This document shows, piece by piece, positions 25,299 through 33,778 of a stretch of DNA of 36,499 nucleotides. Source of the DNA: Nostoc sp. NMS4 (GTDB lineage: Bacteria > Cyanobacteriota > Cyanobacteriia > Cyanobacteriales > Nostocaceae); NCBI RefSeq assembly GCF_017115095.1, contig NZ_JABXKI010000039.1, positions 1-36,499 of the forward strand. The letters run 5' to 3'. Each line of letters begins with the position of its first letter. The first letter of the stretch is position 1. Under the pieces are notes generated by a model. The model made no database searches. It saw only the letters and a list, made by a program, of their open reading frames with translations, and was not told where the DNA came from. The position numbers and the translations under genes are program-made.

Positions 25299-25397
25299 GA
25301 ATGGCACGCTTGTAAAGCCCAAAGACTTATCTAGCCTCGTTCCCAGCCTACAGGCTGGAAGTTCGGGCAAGGATTGTATCTTAACTTAGTGCCATTC
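25299..25397. repeat. GAATGGCAC element, copy with target duplication
   Basis: 99 bases with ends GAATGGCAC and GTGCCATTC. Perfect direct repeats of GGATGTGAT flank it (25289-25297 and 25398-25406), as expected of target-site duplication on insertion. The interior shares GCCTCGTTCCCAGCCT with the copy at 15588 and GTATCTT plus CTTAGTGCCATTCG with the copy at 12620. Confidence 0.82.
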
Positions 25398-25451
25398 GGA
25401 TGTGATGTTTTTGCACGGTTAAGAGAATTTCATCAAGCAGCATACCGCTAA

Positions 25452-25766
25452 TTATTGCTGCATCGAAGCTGTAGGAAAAATTCTGCTGGATATAGGAACC
25501 CGTGGCTGAGGCTTATTTGTTGTTATCTTGGCATTAGCAGTAGAAGAGTTATTAATTACCTCAGAGAGGAGAGGTAGTTTGCTATTAGCAGGATTGGTAA
25601 AATCCCTCAATTGAATAGCTGAGGGTGAATTTGAAGATATGGAACTAACATTCTCAGGATTTTGACTGTTGGTTTTTTCTGGAGTTTGAGCTTGACATGG
25701 AGTAACAAGGAAAGTTGAACTTGTGCCTAATACCAGTAGGAGCAAATGAGAAATATATTGTTGCAT
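25452..25766 (-). CDS. Small secreted hypothetical protein
   Basis: A 104-residue protein from ATG 25766, with a signal peptide (residues 1-26, ending T-P-C-Q-A) and a low-complexity Ser/Asn/Pro-rich mature part. An upstream ATG at 25799 would add 11 residues; neither start has a clear ribosome-binding site. The Cys near the cleavage site could make it a lipoprotein, but the lipobox is weak. I do not recognise the family. It lies alone between a MITE copy and a long non-coding region. Confidence 0.45.
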   Translation of the reverse strand: MQQYISHLLLLVLGTSSTFLVTPCQAQTPEKTNSQNPENVSSISSNSPSAIQLRDFTNPANSKLPLLSEVINNSSTANAKITTNKPQPRVPISSRIFPTASMQQ

Positions 25767-26209
25767 GAGGATTGGTAAAATGGGTTGATAAATATTCAAA
25801 GCTTACAGAAGTTGTGTTTGTTCTCAGTTAGAAATAAAACTGCAATTTCCCAATAGAAATCATGACACTGTTGTTCAATCAGACTTGAACACAGCGATTT
25901 ACAAATGAATAGACTACTAATGCTTAGTACATTAATTCGCTAACAAAAATTCAACCTTACTCAACCAAGAAGAAGGTAAATTTCTATTTCGTGAAAAGAG
26001 AGCGGTTATTTTAAGACTACTGAATCTGCTTGAAAGAGAGTTAGCAAATAGATACACCTGGAATAATTGACATTTTTTTATCAACTAAGCCAGCACAACC
26101 ATTAATAGTTTAGTTATATTTAACTTGTTAAGAAAAGAGGAATTTTACTGAAATTTTTGAAAAGGCTGATTTATATAGATAAGCTCTAATTCGCATATTT
26201 AACTAACTA

Positions 26210-26325
26210 ATACCAATTCTTGATGAAGACGCATGGAAAGAAACCCGCCACCTGCGACACCTCGTCTTGATAAGGGGAGATTAGGAGGCGTTAAAATAAT
26301 GTCTAACTTCACAGAGAATTGGTAT
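26210..26325. repeat. MITE-like element with ATACCAATT inverted ends, copy 2
   Basis: 116 bases bounded by ATACCAATTCT (26210-26220) and AGAATTGGTAT (26315-26325), perfectly complementary over 11 bases. Shares its ends with 3379-3481. Confidence 0.7.
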
Positions 26326-26620
26326 ACAGCAGATTGCAAGTTAATGAAATACAAAAATACCCCACCCTAACCCGCCACTTGGAAACTACTCCACCATAAT
26401 TGTCAAATATGTAGTTAACGATCGCCTCTCAAATCTCTCACATTACACATTTATCTATTTTTGTCAATTACTCACAGATTACCTCTTTCTACAATCCTTT
26501 CCCTGACTCCTTTACAGAAACATTAAGAAAGATGTGACTAATGGATAGCTTTACAAGGGGGGATTAAGGGGGATAATAATTCGATTAAAATCACAACGTA
26601 CCACTTTTCAAACATCCTCT

Positions 26621-26664
26621 AATCCCCAATCCCCAATCCCCAGTCCCTAGTCCCTAATCCCCAT
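26621..26664 (+). repeat. Heptamer tandem array AATCCCC
   Basis: Six consecutive AATCCCC-type heptamers, the later ones degenerate (AGTCCCT, AATCCCC). Short tandemly repeated repetitive sequence. Confidence 0.8.
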
Positions 26665-26749
26665 CTCTTCCAAAATGCAGGGATTAAAGAGCGCTTGTAG
26701 TCAGCTAAACTAAAGAAGAAATTGCTTAATAAGTTTTAATAATTCTGTT

Positions 26750-27340
26750 ATGAGTACTGATTCACCTGTTAATTCTCCCGAAAAACCTGAATCCACATTT
26801 GGGAAGCGTCTGAGAAACTTCTTAATTGTAATAGTAGCGATCGCACTTAGCGTTTCCCTCGTCTTAGGATTGCGAACTGAAACAACTTCGGCAACTCTAG
26901 CCAAGTTAAGCGAAACTTCCACACCGTTAGAAGTAGCAATTAGCAACGGCAAACCATCTCTAGTAGAGTTTTATGCTGATTGGTGTACTGTCTGCCAAAA
27001 AATGGCACCAGATATTACTCAATTAGAAACAGAGTATGCTGAGAAGATGAATTTTGTCATGCTGAATGTAGATAATACCAAATGGCTGCCGGAGATGCTG
27101 AGATATCGGGTAGATGGGATTCCCCATTTTGTATTTTTGAGTCAGCAAGGCGAAACCATCGCTCAAGCGATTGGCGATCAACCCCGGACGATTATGGCTA
27201 GTAACTTGGAAGCTTTAGTTACTGGTTCGTCTCTCCCTTATGCTCAAGCTAGCGGGAAAGTTTCTAAATTTTCAGCCCCAGTAGCACCAACGGCGAATCA
27301 AGATGACCCCCGCAGTCATGGCAGTCAGGTGGTAAAGTAA
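26750..27340 (+). CDS. txlA: TxlA/HCF164-type membrane-anchored thioredoxin
   Basis: A 196-residue protein with one N-terminal membrane anchor (residues 21-41) and a thioredoxin domain (about 55-160) with active site W78-C79-T-V-C82 and the cis-Pro in G-I-P-H. It matches the TxlA/HCF164 family, which passes reducing power across the thylakoid membrane for cytochrome b6f and photosystem assembly. The Asn/Asp-rich tail is poorly conserved in such proteins. Its stop codon lies inside the left inverted repeat of the element at 27337-27651, so the last one or two residues may derive from the element. Confidence 0.9.
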   Translation: MSTDSPVNSPEKPESTFGKRLRNFLIVIVAIALSVSLVLGLRTETTSATLAKLSETSTPLEVAISNGKPSLVEFYADWCTVCQKMAPDITQLETEYAEKMNFVMLNVDNTKWLPEMLRYRVDGIPHFVFLSQQGETIAQAIGDQPRTIMASNLEALVTGSSLPYAQASGKVSKFSAPVAPTANQDDPRSHGSQVVK

Positions 27341-27651
27341 TTCGTAATGACGCTCGTTCGCTCTTAGTGTCTCCCCTTGGGAGATGACTCGCTACCGCTT
27401 CTCTACGAGATACTTCGTGAACGCTAACGTAATTCGTAATTCGAGACTGTTATGTAAGTTAAGAATATTCGTAGGTTGGGTTGAGGCAATGCGTTACCCA
27501 ACAAACCCAAGAAAATGTTGGGTTTCGTTGCTCAACCCAACCAACAAATTTCTATTTTTTATGCAAAACCTACCCCTGCGGGGAAGCAAGCTACGCGCAG
27601 CGTCTGTCTGCGACACGCTGCGCGAACGTAGAGAGCGTCATTACGAATTAC
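27337..27651. repeat. Composite element with perfect 19-base inverted ends between convergent genes
   Basis: 315 bases bounded by GTAATTCGTAATGACGCTC (27337-27355) and its exact complement (27633-27651). Inside are GC-rich Nostoc-type modules and a nested palindrome (GGTTGGGTTGAG near 27474 and CTCAACCCAACC near 27532). It exactly fills the gap between txlA (stop at 27338-27340) and the convergent folate-protein gene (stop at 27655-27657). No supported gene inside. Confidence 0.8.
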
Positions 27652-27654
27652 AAA

Positions 27655-28650
27655 TTATGGGTACTCGTGAGAAACAAACGGGATTTCTACGATTTCACCC
27701 TCAGTTTGTCCCACTTTGACTTTTAAACCTACGCCACCAGCTTTGGTACGAATGTAACCTAGTCCAAAGTAACCATCAGCTGTTTGGGTGTAACTGGTAA
27801 GTTTGCCGACCTTTTCATCTCCAACTGCGATCGCACTTCCAACTTCGGCAGGGGCAGTTAGTCGTATTCCCAAAAGGTGTTGTTTTACACCTTTATATGT
27901 ATTTAACCGAGCAATAGTTTCTTGCCCAATATAGCAACCTTTAGTAAAAGAAATTGTTTGCCACAAACCAACTTCCAGAGGATTATAATCATCTGTGAGT
28001 TCTGCATCTGGGGCGGGGCGACCCTGTAAGATTCGCAAAGCATCCCAGGCGCGATCGCTCATCTCTACCGCCCCAACTTCTAACAATTTGTTCCACACCG
28101 TTTCTTTGTCAGTATAGGGGAAAGTAAAGGTGTATCCGGGAGCCGCTAACCCACTCCCCACAGCAATCCGCACACCCTCAGCCGGAGGGATTGTATATAC
28201 TTGGTGACTACCATAAGGTTGCCCAATGAGTTCGCCAATACCCAACTTTTCTAAAACAGCGTCGCTTCCTGGACCAATGAGGCTGAAGGTGTTGGTGTAT
28301 TTTGTGATATCAGATAATTTCACCTTGTCGGCAGAGAAAATATATTTATCCAGCCATTCCATGAGATATTGGCGGCGGTTAGGTGAAACCAGCAGAATTA
28401 CGGCATCTTCTCGAACATAGGCGGTTGCTAAATCAATTGTCCTGGCTGTGGAAGTGACAAAAACCGTATCACAACCTTGTCCAGGCTTGAGTATTTGGAA
28501 ATTGTTAGTACTTTGGTTGTGTAAAAAATTGAGGCGATCGTCGCCAGCTACTTTGATACGTCCCCAGGCGGTGCGATCGCATATTGCAACCCCAACTCTG
28601 GCGGCTTCGATAGCTGCTGTGTCTTTATCGTCAAGTGTAGATGTTGGCAT
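27655..28650 (-). CDS. ygfZ: YgfZ/GcvT-domain folate-binding protein
   Basis: A 331-residue protein of the YgfZ family (IBA57-like), which uses folate in iron-sulfur cluster assembly or repair. The family signature K237-G-C-Y-I-G-Q-E244 is intact, with the redox-relevant Cys239, and the GcvT-like domain covers residues about 20-320. It starts at ATG 28650, with an in-frame stop not far upstream. Its end lies four bases from the 315-base element, and the last residues (F-V-S-H-E-Y-P) may be slightly altered by that insertion. In cyanobacteria this is a housekeeping gene, here facing txlA tail to tail. Confidence 0.9.
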   Translation of the reverse strand: MPTSTLDDKDTAAIEAARVGVAICDRTAWGRIKVAGDDRLNFLHNQSTNNFQILKPGQGCDTVFVTSTARTIDLATAYVREDAVILLVSPNRRQYLMEWLDKYIFSADKVKLSDITKYTNTFSLIGPGSDAVLEKLGIGELIGQPYGSHQVYTIPPAEGVRIAVGSGLAAPGYTFTFPYTDKETVWNKLLEVGAVEMSDRAWDALRILQGRPAPDAELTDDYNPLEVGLWQTISFTKGCYIGQETIARLNTYKGVKQHLLGIRLTAPAEVGSAIAVGDEKVGKLTSYTQTADGYFGLGYIRTKAGGVGLKVKVGQTEGEIVEIPFVSHEYP

Positions 28651-28759
28651 GGTGATGAGAAGTTGCCCTGTTTCAATGTTGTCGCACTGGAAATCTTAGC
28701 AAATAAGCGTTTGCGGCTTCAATAGCGTAGAGGTGAAAGGGGTGAGGCGATCGCTTAAA

Positions 28760-29026
28760 TTACGGAAAGTACCTGTAAATATCTTTTCTGTGCAATACCC
28801 TCACAAAAATTACTACGCTCTCTGATACTGTAATTCCAACTCTGTAGTCTCCAATTCTGATGCGATAATAGTTGCCATCAGCTTGGAGTTTTTTAATATT
28901 ACTTATATTTGCTAGATTTTCGGCATTTTCTACTTCTTCAATCACCGCCTTAATCTTTTTAAATAAGGCTTCACCCCGAATATTATTTAAATCTTTCTCA
29001 AAGTTTTTTCTGAACTCTATATTCAT
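28760..29026 (-). CDS. RelE/ParE-type toxin
   Basis: An 88-residue protein of the RelE/ParE superfamily, which cleaves mRNA on the ribosome or inhibits gyrase. Typical features are F-E-K-D-L-N near residue 8, Y-Y-R-I-R-I-G-D-Y-R-V-G at about 54-65 and the C-terminal R-V-L-H-R-K-D-I-Y-R-Y-F. The basic residues and terminal Tyr resemble catalytic residues of RelE more than ParE. Its ATG overlaps the antitoxin stop by four bases, so the two are translated together. Likely active as no frame damage is seen. Confidence 0.9.
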   Translation of the reverse strand: MNIEFRKNFEKDLNNIRGEALFKKIKAVIEEVENAENLANISNIKKLQADGNYYRIRIGDYRVGITVSESVVIFVRVLHRKDIYRYFP

Positions 29027-29430
29027 CCTTTAGTTTCCAAAATTTGGAAAATAGCTTCGCGGCTGACAGTTTCACTATTTTCACCTTCTTTAATAGCTCT
29101 TTCTAAAGCTATATCTTCCATAATTTCTGCGAATAAATCATAAAGTACTTCTTTTTGCTCTTGAAGTACCTCAACAATTGCTGTTTTCAACAGTTCTTTA
29201 TTAGTCTTAGCTTTAACACGTTGTAAAGCATCTAAAAGACGTGCTGCATTCTCAGGTGATTGAAACAAGTATGCTGTCTCCATAATGCTATTAAGTTCCG
29301 CAGTAGGAATTACGGATACACTTTCTGCACCTTCACGATTAATAACTACAGATTCACGACTGTTAATTACCTCTTCGTAAATTTTGTCAAAATTATTGCA
29401 AGCTTCGTTGTAATTTTTTTGGTTAGACAT
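29023..29430 (-). CDS. YefM/Phd-type antitoxin with C-terminal extension
   Basis: A 135-residue antitoxin. Residues 1-73 resemble YefM/Phd (N-N-F-D-K-I-Y-E-E-V, V-V-I-N-R-E-G-A-E-S-V-S-V-I), the DNA-binding and toxin-binding part. Residues about 75-135 form a second helical module ending E-D-I-A-L-E-R-A-I-K-E-G, of a type that often occurs alone as an antitoxin next to RelE-like toxins in cyanobacteria. CAGGAA precedes the ATG. It is encoded directly before, and overlaps by four bases, the RelE-type toxin. Such antitoxins usually repress their own promoter. Confidence 0.85.
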   Translation of the reverse strand: MSNQKNYNEACNNFDKIYEEVINSRESVVINREGAESVSVIPTAELNSIMETAYLFQSPENAARLLDALQRVKAKTNKELLKTAIVEVLQEQKEVLYDLFAEIMEDIALERAIKEGENSETVSREAIFQILETKG

Positions 29431-29679
29431 TTTTATTCCTGAAATTATCTTTTACTCTTAGGACTTACGCACGAGTTACGGAATAACGAACCGCAGAGAC
29501 GCAGAGGACACGGAGAAATCAGAGTTTGAGAGATATTTTGCGTAAGTCCTAACTCTTTGATAGCAGGTCACTAAAGAGTTGCTTCAGCTTGATTTTTTTG
29601 GAATGATCGTTAAATTTTCCTCTTTTGATTCGATGTGCCTTGCTAGAACTTGAGCGATTTATTCCAATACCTACTCAGA

Positions 29680-29868
29680 TCATAACTTGGCTAAATCTTG
29701 CCGCAAACTCTGCCCAATGTAAAACTTGAGTAATGCTTCAAGTGTCATATCTCGATTAGCTGCAACTTTTTTGAGCGATTCTAATGCCTCTATTGGTATT
29801 TTTATTGATACTGTTTCTGTAGTACGGGGTTTTAAGCATAGTTCGAGTTCTTCATTATGCTTGTTCAT
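29680..29868 (-). CDS. Ribbon-helix-helix (CopG/BrnA-like) antitoxin
   Basis: A 62-residue protein from ATG 29868 with a ribbon-helix-helix pattern (V-S-I-K-I-P-I-E-A-L-E-S-L-K-K-V-A, then M-T-L-E-A-L-L-K-F-Y-I). An ATG at 29883 would add five residues but lies inside the upstream BrnT remnant. The chosen start overlaps the end of that remnant, as in brnT-brnA operons. With its toxin partner broken, it is an orphan antitoxin here. Confidence 0.7.
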   Translation of the reverse strand: MNKHNEELELCLKPRTTETVSIKIPIEALESLKKVAANRDMTLEALLKFYIGQSLRQDLAKL

Positions 29869-29965
29869 ATAACTTTCTTTCATTACGAGTCGCGGGACGA
29901 GCAGAAATAATGCGTGTTCGCCTACTGCGTTCTAGATAAACTACGAGCAATAAGCCAGTCAGAAT
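29855..29965 (-). pseudogene. C-terminal remnant of a BrnT-type toxin
   Basis: Translating the minus strand from 29965 gives 36 residues starting I-L-T-G-L-L-L-V-V-Y and containing R-I-I-S-A-R-P-A-T-R-N-E-R, then Y-E-Q-A and a stop. This matches the conserved C-terminal third of BrnT ribonuclease toxins. An in-frame TAA lies directly upstream, and the N-terminal two thirds are missing, replaced by repeat-like DNA (30020-30110). It overlaps the start of the RHH gene. Confidence 0.78.
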
Positions 29966-30124
29966 TTACTAACTCAATAGACTACAGCCGTATGAGTGAA
30001 AATTTTGCTGCTTGAAGAAAAAGCGTAGGCGCAGCCCGCCGTAGGCATCGCTTTCCTCATTAACCCACGCAGGTGGGTTTCGTTTGTATAGCCCCAGAAT
30101 TCTATTCTGAGGGTATTTTATTTG

Positions 30125-30613
30125 TTAACTCTCTGACAATTTAGCAAAAGCCTCCTCAACCAACTCCTTTGACTTAGCATCCAAACGCAGCCAATCCACT
30201 TCACCCAGTTCATCGATTAAACTAGTATCAATATCTGCAACTTCCTTCTGTGGTGTGTATTCAAAAAAACACACTTCATAACACAGTTCCCACAAATCGA
30301 TACTCGCTTCTTGCTGTTGACGCTGCAAACGTAGATGATATCCTGGATGGGGCATCGGCAGACGAACCAGAGTCTCTCTGATTTCATCTGCTTCTTGGGG
30401 CGTTGCAGTTTCCATCGCTTGCAACAGTTCAGTCACCAATGCTTTGATTTCATCAGTGGTGCTAGGCGGCCAAATCAGGACATCGTGGTAAGTTCCCGTC
30501 CAGGAAGATTCATCAAGCTGCTTGCGGATATTATCGATAACGCGAATGAAAGCAGGTTGCATGAGGATTTCAGCCTGCTGCCATGCAACTGGATTTGTTA
30601 TTTTCGGTGGCAT
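30125..30613 (-). CDS. Conserved-looking hypothetical protein
   Basis: A 162-residue acidic, mostly helical soluble protein without signal peptide or membrane segment. Notable segments are W-T-G-T-Y-H-D-V-L-I-W-P-P (38-50) and H-P-G-Y-H-L-R-L (89-96). I do not recognise a domain. It is divergent from the Ser/Thr kinase gene, with 163 bases between the two starts. Amino-acid composition and base use match neighbouring genes, so it is likely real. Confidence 0.7.
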   Translation of the reverse strand: MPPKITNPVAWQQAEILMQPAFIRVIDNIRKQLDESSWTGTYHDVLIWPPSTTDEIKALVTELLQAMETATPQEADEIRETLVRLPMPHPGYHLRLQRQQQEASIDLWELCYEVCFFEYTPQKEVADIDTSLIDELGEVDWLRLDAKSKELVEEAFAKLSES

Positions 30614-30776
30614 TGGTAATAAACAGGGACACTAAAAGAAAAATAAACAGTCTGCATTTATTAAAAAGCTGCGTTTTTAATCTAAATCTTTTCTCAAGAT
30701 AGCGGATTTCATTGAAGAAAATTTGGAGATATTTATTACCAGCTGGAAAATTAGGTAATAACTCTGGGGAGGGAAT

Positions 30777-32699
30777 ATGATCGGCAAGCTACTAGACCAC
30801 CGTTACCAAGTAATTCGAGTCCTCGCAATGGGAGGATTTGGTCAAACATACATTGCCCAAGATACTAGGCGGCCAGGAAATCCCATTTGCGTTGTCAAGC
30901 ACCTCAAGCCCGGAACTGACCCCAGAGTTTTTGATACTGCTAAACGCCTGTTCAACAGCGAAGCCGAAACCTTAGAAAAACTGGGCAACCATGACCAAAT
31001 ACCCAGGCTACTAGCGTACTTTGACGAAAACCAAGAATTTTATTTAGTACAAGAATATATTGAAGGGCATACCCTAGCTGAGGAACTTATACCTGGTAAG
31101 CGCTGGAGTGAAAGCCAAGTAGTTCAACTGTTGCAGGAAGTTCTAGAAATTCTCGAATTTGTCCATCGCCAAGGCGTGATTCACCGCGACATCAAACCGG
31201 ATAATATCATCCGTCGCGCCTCAGATAATAAGTTAGTTTTAGTTGATTTTGGAGCAGTGAAACAACTGCGTACACAACTGGTAACAGTAGGCGGACAAGC
31301 CTCTCCCACAGTGGTTATCGGTACTCCTGGCTATATGCCCACAGAACAAGGGCAAGGTAAACCCCGTCCTAACAGTGATATCTATTCCCTTGGTATTATT
31401 GCCATTCAAGCACTAACAGGATTACAGCCAACAGAATTGCAAGAAGACCCAGCGACTGGCGAAATTATCTGGCGACATTCAGTAACCGTGAACCATCGAT
31501 TGGCGGCAGTGTTATCTAAAATGGTGCGCTATCACTTCAAAGACCGCTATCAAAATGCTACGGAAGCACTGCAAGCGTGTCAAGATGCGATTAATCCAGT
31601 ACCTGCACTTTCTACCTCTCAAGAAGCCGCCAAAAATTCCAGTTACCAAGCGGCCCAATCGCAGCCTCAAGTATCTCGGTTGCAAACTATTGCAGTTGCA
31701 CCAGCAAATCCTGTCAAACCTGCGCGTAAAGACTCCAATAAATCCGACCCCTGGCCGATATTAATTGGCATATTATTGGCGGGTGGTGCGGCTGCCTTGG
31801 TAGCAAATGTATATCCAAATGTGAAAAACTTGGCTTTAAATTTTACAGGTAAGGATACCACCTTAGCAAATAAATGCTCGGCTGTTGTCGTCGGAAATTC
31901 TAATATCCGTTCTGAACCTAGTTCGATAAATTCTGATAATATTGTGCAAACTGTTGCTAATAATACCAATTTCGAGGTAACAGGCAAGCGGACAAAAGCA
32001 GGTTGGGTAGAAGTTAAACTTAAATCTGGTGGTTTGGCTTGGGCACACCCGGCTGTGATAGACAATAAAGATGAATGGGCCTCTTGCCTACGTGAAAAGG
32101 GCATTGCAACTAAAGTTGTAGATGATAGTAGCTTGATTGCGACTCGAACAATTCCCCAGCCAAAACCAAAATCTAGGGATGTAGTAACTTCATTACCAGA
32201 AAAGCCGAAGGAGTCAACTGTCGATGCTGGGAAATCAGAGCGATCGCAACCTAATGATAACAGTGCCAATATTATCGAACAAGCAAAAAAGAAGTATGAC
32301 TCAGGCGATATAATTGGAGCGATCGCACTTTTAAGATCGGTTCCGGCAAATGCTGCTTCTGGTATCCAAGAGACGGGCAAAATGATTGCCCAGTGGCAGT
32401 CAGATTGGGCGAAGGCGGAGGCGTTATCTAATGAGATCAATAAAGCAATAGATGATGGTAAATGGGATAAAGTTTTAGATTATAGAAACCATCCAGAAAA
32501 GTTGCCTAATACTAAATACTGGCGAAACAAAATAGAACCATTATTTAAACAAGCAGCCGAAAATCTGGCAAAACAGGCACTAACTCAGCTAGAAAATCAA
32601 GGTAATCAGAAAAAGACCCCACAGAAACTTCCCGATAATAAGCAACCTGCAACCACAAGCAGTCCCAATACCACAGAAACTCCTAAAAGCAGTCTTTAA
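30777..32699 (+). CDS. Membrane-anchored Ser/Thr protein kinase with SH3-like domain
   Basis: A 640-residue Hanks-type kinase. The kinase domain (10-272) has the glycine loop G19-G-F-G, ATP Lys41, catalytic H136-R-D138-I-K-P-D-N and D157-F-G. A linker leads to one membrane helix (about 326-346), then a bacterial SH3-like domain (365-430) and a helical, low-complexity tail. It would phosphorylate cytosolic targets while the C-terminal part senses outside or periplasmic cues. GGGGAGGG lies just before the ATG. All catalytic residues are present. Confidence 0.92.
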   Translation: MIGKLLDHRYQVIRVLAMGGFGQTYIAQDTRRPGNPICVVKHLKPGTDPRVFDTAKRLFNSEAETLEKLGNHDQIPRLLAYFDENQEFYLVQEYIEGHTLAEELIPGKRWSESQVVQLLQEVLEILEFVHRQGVIHRDIKPDNIIRRASDNKLVLVDFGAVKQLRTQLVTVGGQASPTVVIGTPGYMPTEQGQGKPRPNSDIYSLGIIAIQALTGLQPTELQEDPATGEIIWRHSVTVNHRLAAVLSKMVRYHFKDRYQNATEALQACQDAINPVPALSTSQEAAKNSSYQAAQSQPQVSRLQTIAVAPANPVKPARKDSNKSDPWPILIGILLAGGAAALVANVYPNVKNLALNFTGKDTTLANKCSAVVVGNSNIRSEPSSINSDNIVQTVANNTNFEVTGKRTKAGWVEVKLKSGGLAWAHPAVIDNKDEWASCLREKGIATKVVDDSSLIATRTIPQPKPKSRDVVTSLPEKPKESTVDAGKSERSQPNDNSANIIEQAKKKYDSGDIIGAIALLRSVPANAASGIQETGKMIAQWQSDWAKAEALSNEINKAIDDGKWDKVLDYRNHPEKLPNTKYWRNKIEPLFKQAAENLAKQALTQLENQGNQKKTPQKLPDNKQPATTSSPNTTETPKSSL

Positions 32700-32867
32700 C
32701 AGTTATCAGTAAACACAGTTTTCCTCGTTTCCAGCTTCTTCTGACTGGGAATGAATAAAGGAGGGCTGCACCGCCCGGATTCGCAGTATTGTCCCAATAA
32801 ATCTCGTTCCCAAGTTATACCTGGAAACGAGATTTTAAATAGGTATTTATCTGTGGTTTTATTTTCC

Positions 32868-33542
32868 CTATCCGTGCATCTCGTCGTATTCTTGGGCTTC
32901 GACTCGTCTTGCTTCCATCCGCGAAGCAGGTAGAAACTCAGCACGGCGGACTGGAACCAAGGGCGGTGTATTTCCTTGGTAGGGGTGAATAACTTGTACA
33001 GTACGGGCTGGACGCTGCCGTGGTGAAAATAAAGCCAATACCCCAGCAACTACAACACCACCACCAATAGTGAGAGTTGCGCCTCCAACAGCCCAAAGCA
33101 CGGGTGAAGACCACCAAGCATTTTGCGGCTGGAATGTTGTTGCTGCTGCTTTTTGTTGGTTATTCTGCTGGGCTAATTGCCACTGCTGCTGAGTATTGAA
33201 ATTTTGAACTTGTCCCTGGAGTTGTTGATTTTGCAACTTCAGCTGTTCATTGTCGTTTTTTAAACGCTCCAACTGCATCTGCGTGTTCAGTTTCTCCATC
33301 TCTAGGCGCTGGTCAGCACTGGTAGCAGTCGGTGGCTGAACCTGGCCAGGATACACTGGTTGCGGCGCATAAGGATTGTAAGGAGAATACATTTGTGCCG
33401 GCATTCCCGGTGCTACAGCACCTGGGATTTGCGGAGCAACAGCGAAGTTAGATTGTAGAGGGGTATTAGTTCCTTTGAGCAATACGAGAGCCGCCAGCCC
33501 AGCTACGGCAACCCCGCCGATAAATGCCATACTCTCACTCAT
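32868..33542 (-). CDS. Coiled-coil membrane protein, unknown function
   Basis: A 224-residue protein with an N-terminal hydrophobic helix (5-23), a Pro/Gln/Tyr-rich stretch (28-75), a coiled-coil (about 77-120, E-M-E-K-L-N-T-Q-M-Q-L-E-R-L), a Gln-rich segment, a second membrane helix (about 148-170) and a basic tail. AGGAG precedes the ATG at 33542. I do not recognise the family; the architecture suggests a scaffold or envelope-associated protein. Confidence 0.75.
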   Translation of the reverse strand: MSESMAFIGGVAVAGLAALVLLKGTNTPLQSNFAVAPQIPGAVAPGMPAQMYSPYNPYAPQPVYPGQVQPPTATSADQRLEMEKLNTQMQLERLKNDNEQLKLQNQQLQGQVQNFNTQQQWQLAQQNNQQKAAATTFQPQNAWWSSPVLWAVGGATLTIGGGVVVAGVLALFSPRQRPARTVQVIHPYQGNTPPLVPVRRAEFLPASRMEARRVEAQEYDEMHG

Positions 33543-33778
33543 CGCCTTTGCTCCTCGATTGCGACGTAACTATAATCATTTTTGACTGACTCACTCTCAC
33601 ACTCATAAATTATGCCTACTTAATTTCACATAATACTCAAACTATAAGCGACTGTATCAGCTAGTTTTTTTACACGATCATATCTGATGTTAATATTCAA
33701 GACCATAATGGTCAAATTGTCTACCAAACAAGGATAGAAAAACTACACTGTTATACTTTTTTAATCTACTTTCTCCGT

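Larger units (their letters stand above)
25800..26749. other. Long AT-rich non-coding region with repeats
   Basis: About 950 bases with no supported gene. It contains an inverted-repeat element (26210-26325), directly followed by a diverged copy of the ACAGCAGATT repeat (26324-26350), a G/C-run dispersed repeat (26549-26600) and a heptamer array (26621-26664). The first 400 bases (25800-26205) are AT-rich and unremarkable; nothing there identifies an RNA gene. Confidence 0.6.

Noticed and set aside
27384-27726. Open frames inside the 315-base element after txlA
   Set aside because: They read through inverted repeats and GC-rich interspersed modules; no protein signal.
31667-32440. Long minus-strand open frame (257 codons) opposite the Ser/Thr kinase
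   Set aside because: It is the antisense reading of the linker, membrane helix and SH3 part of a well-supported gene; no independent motif.
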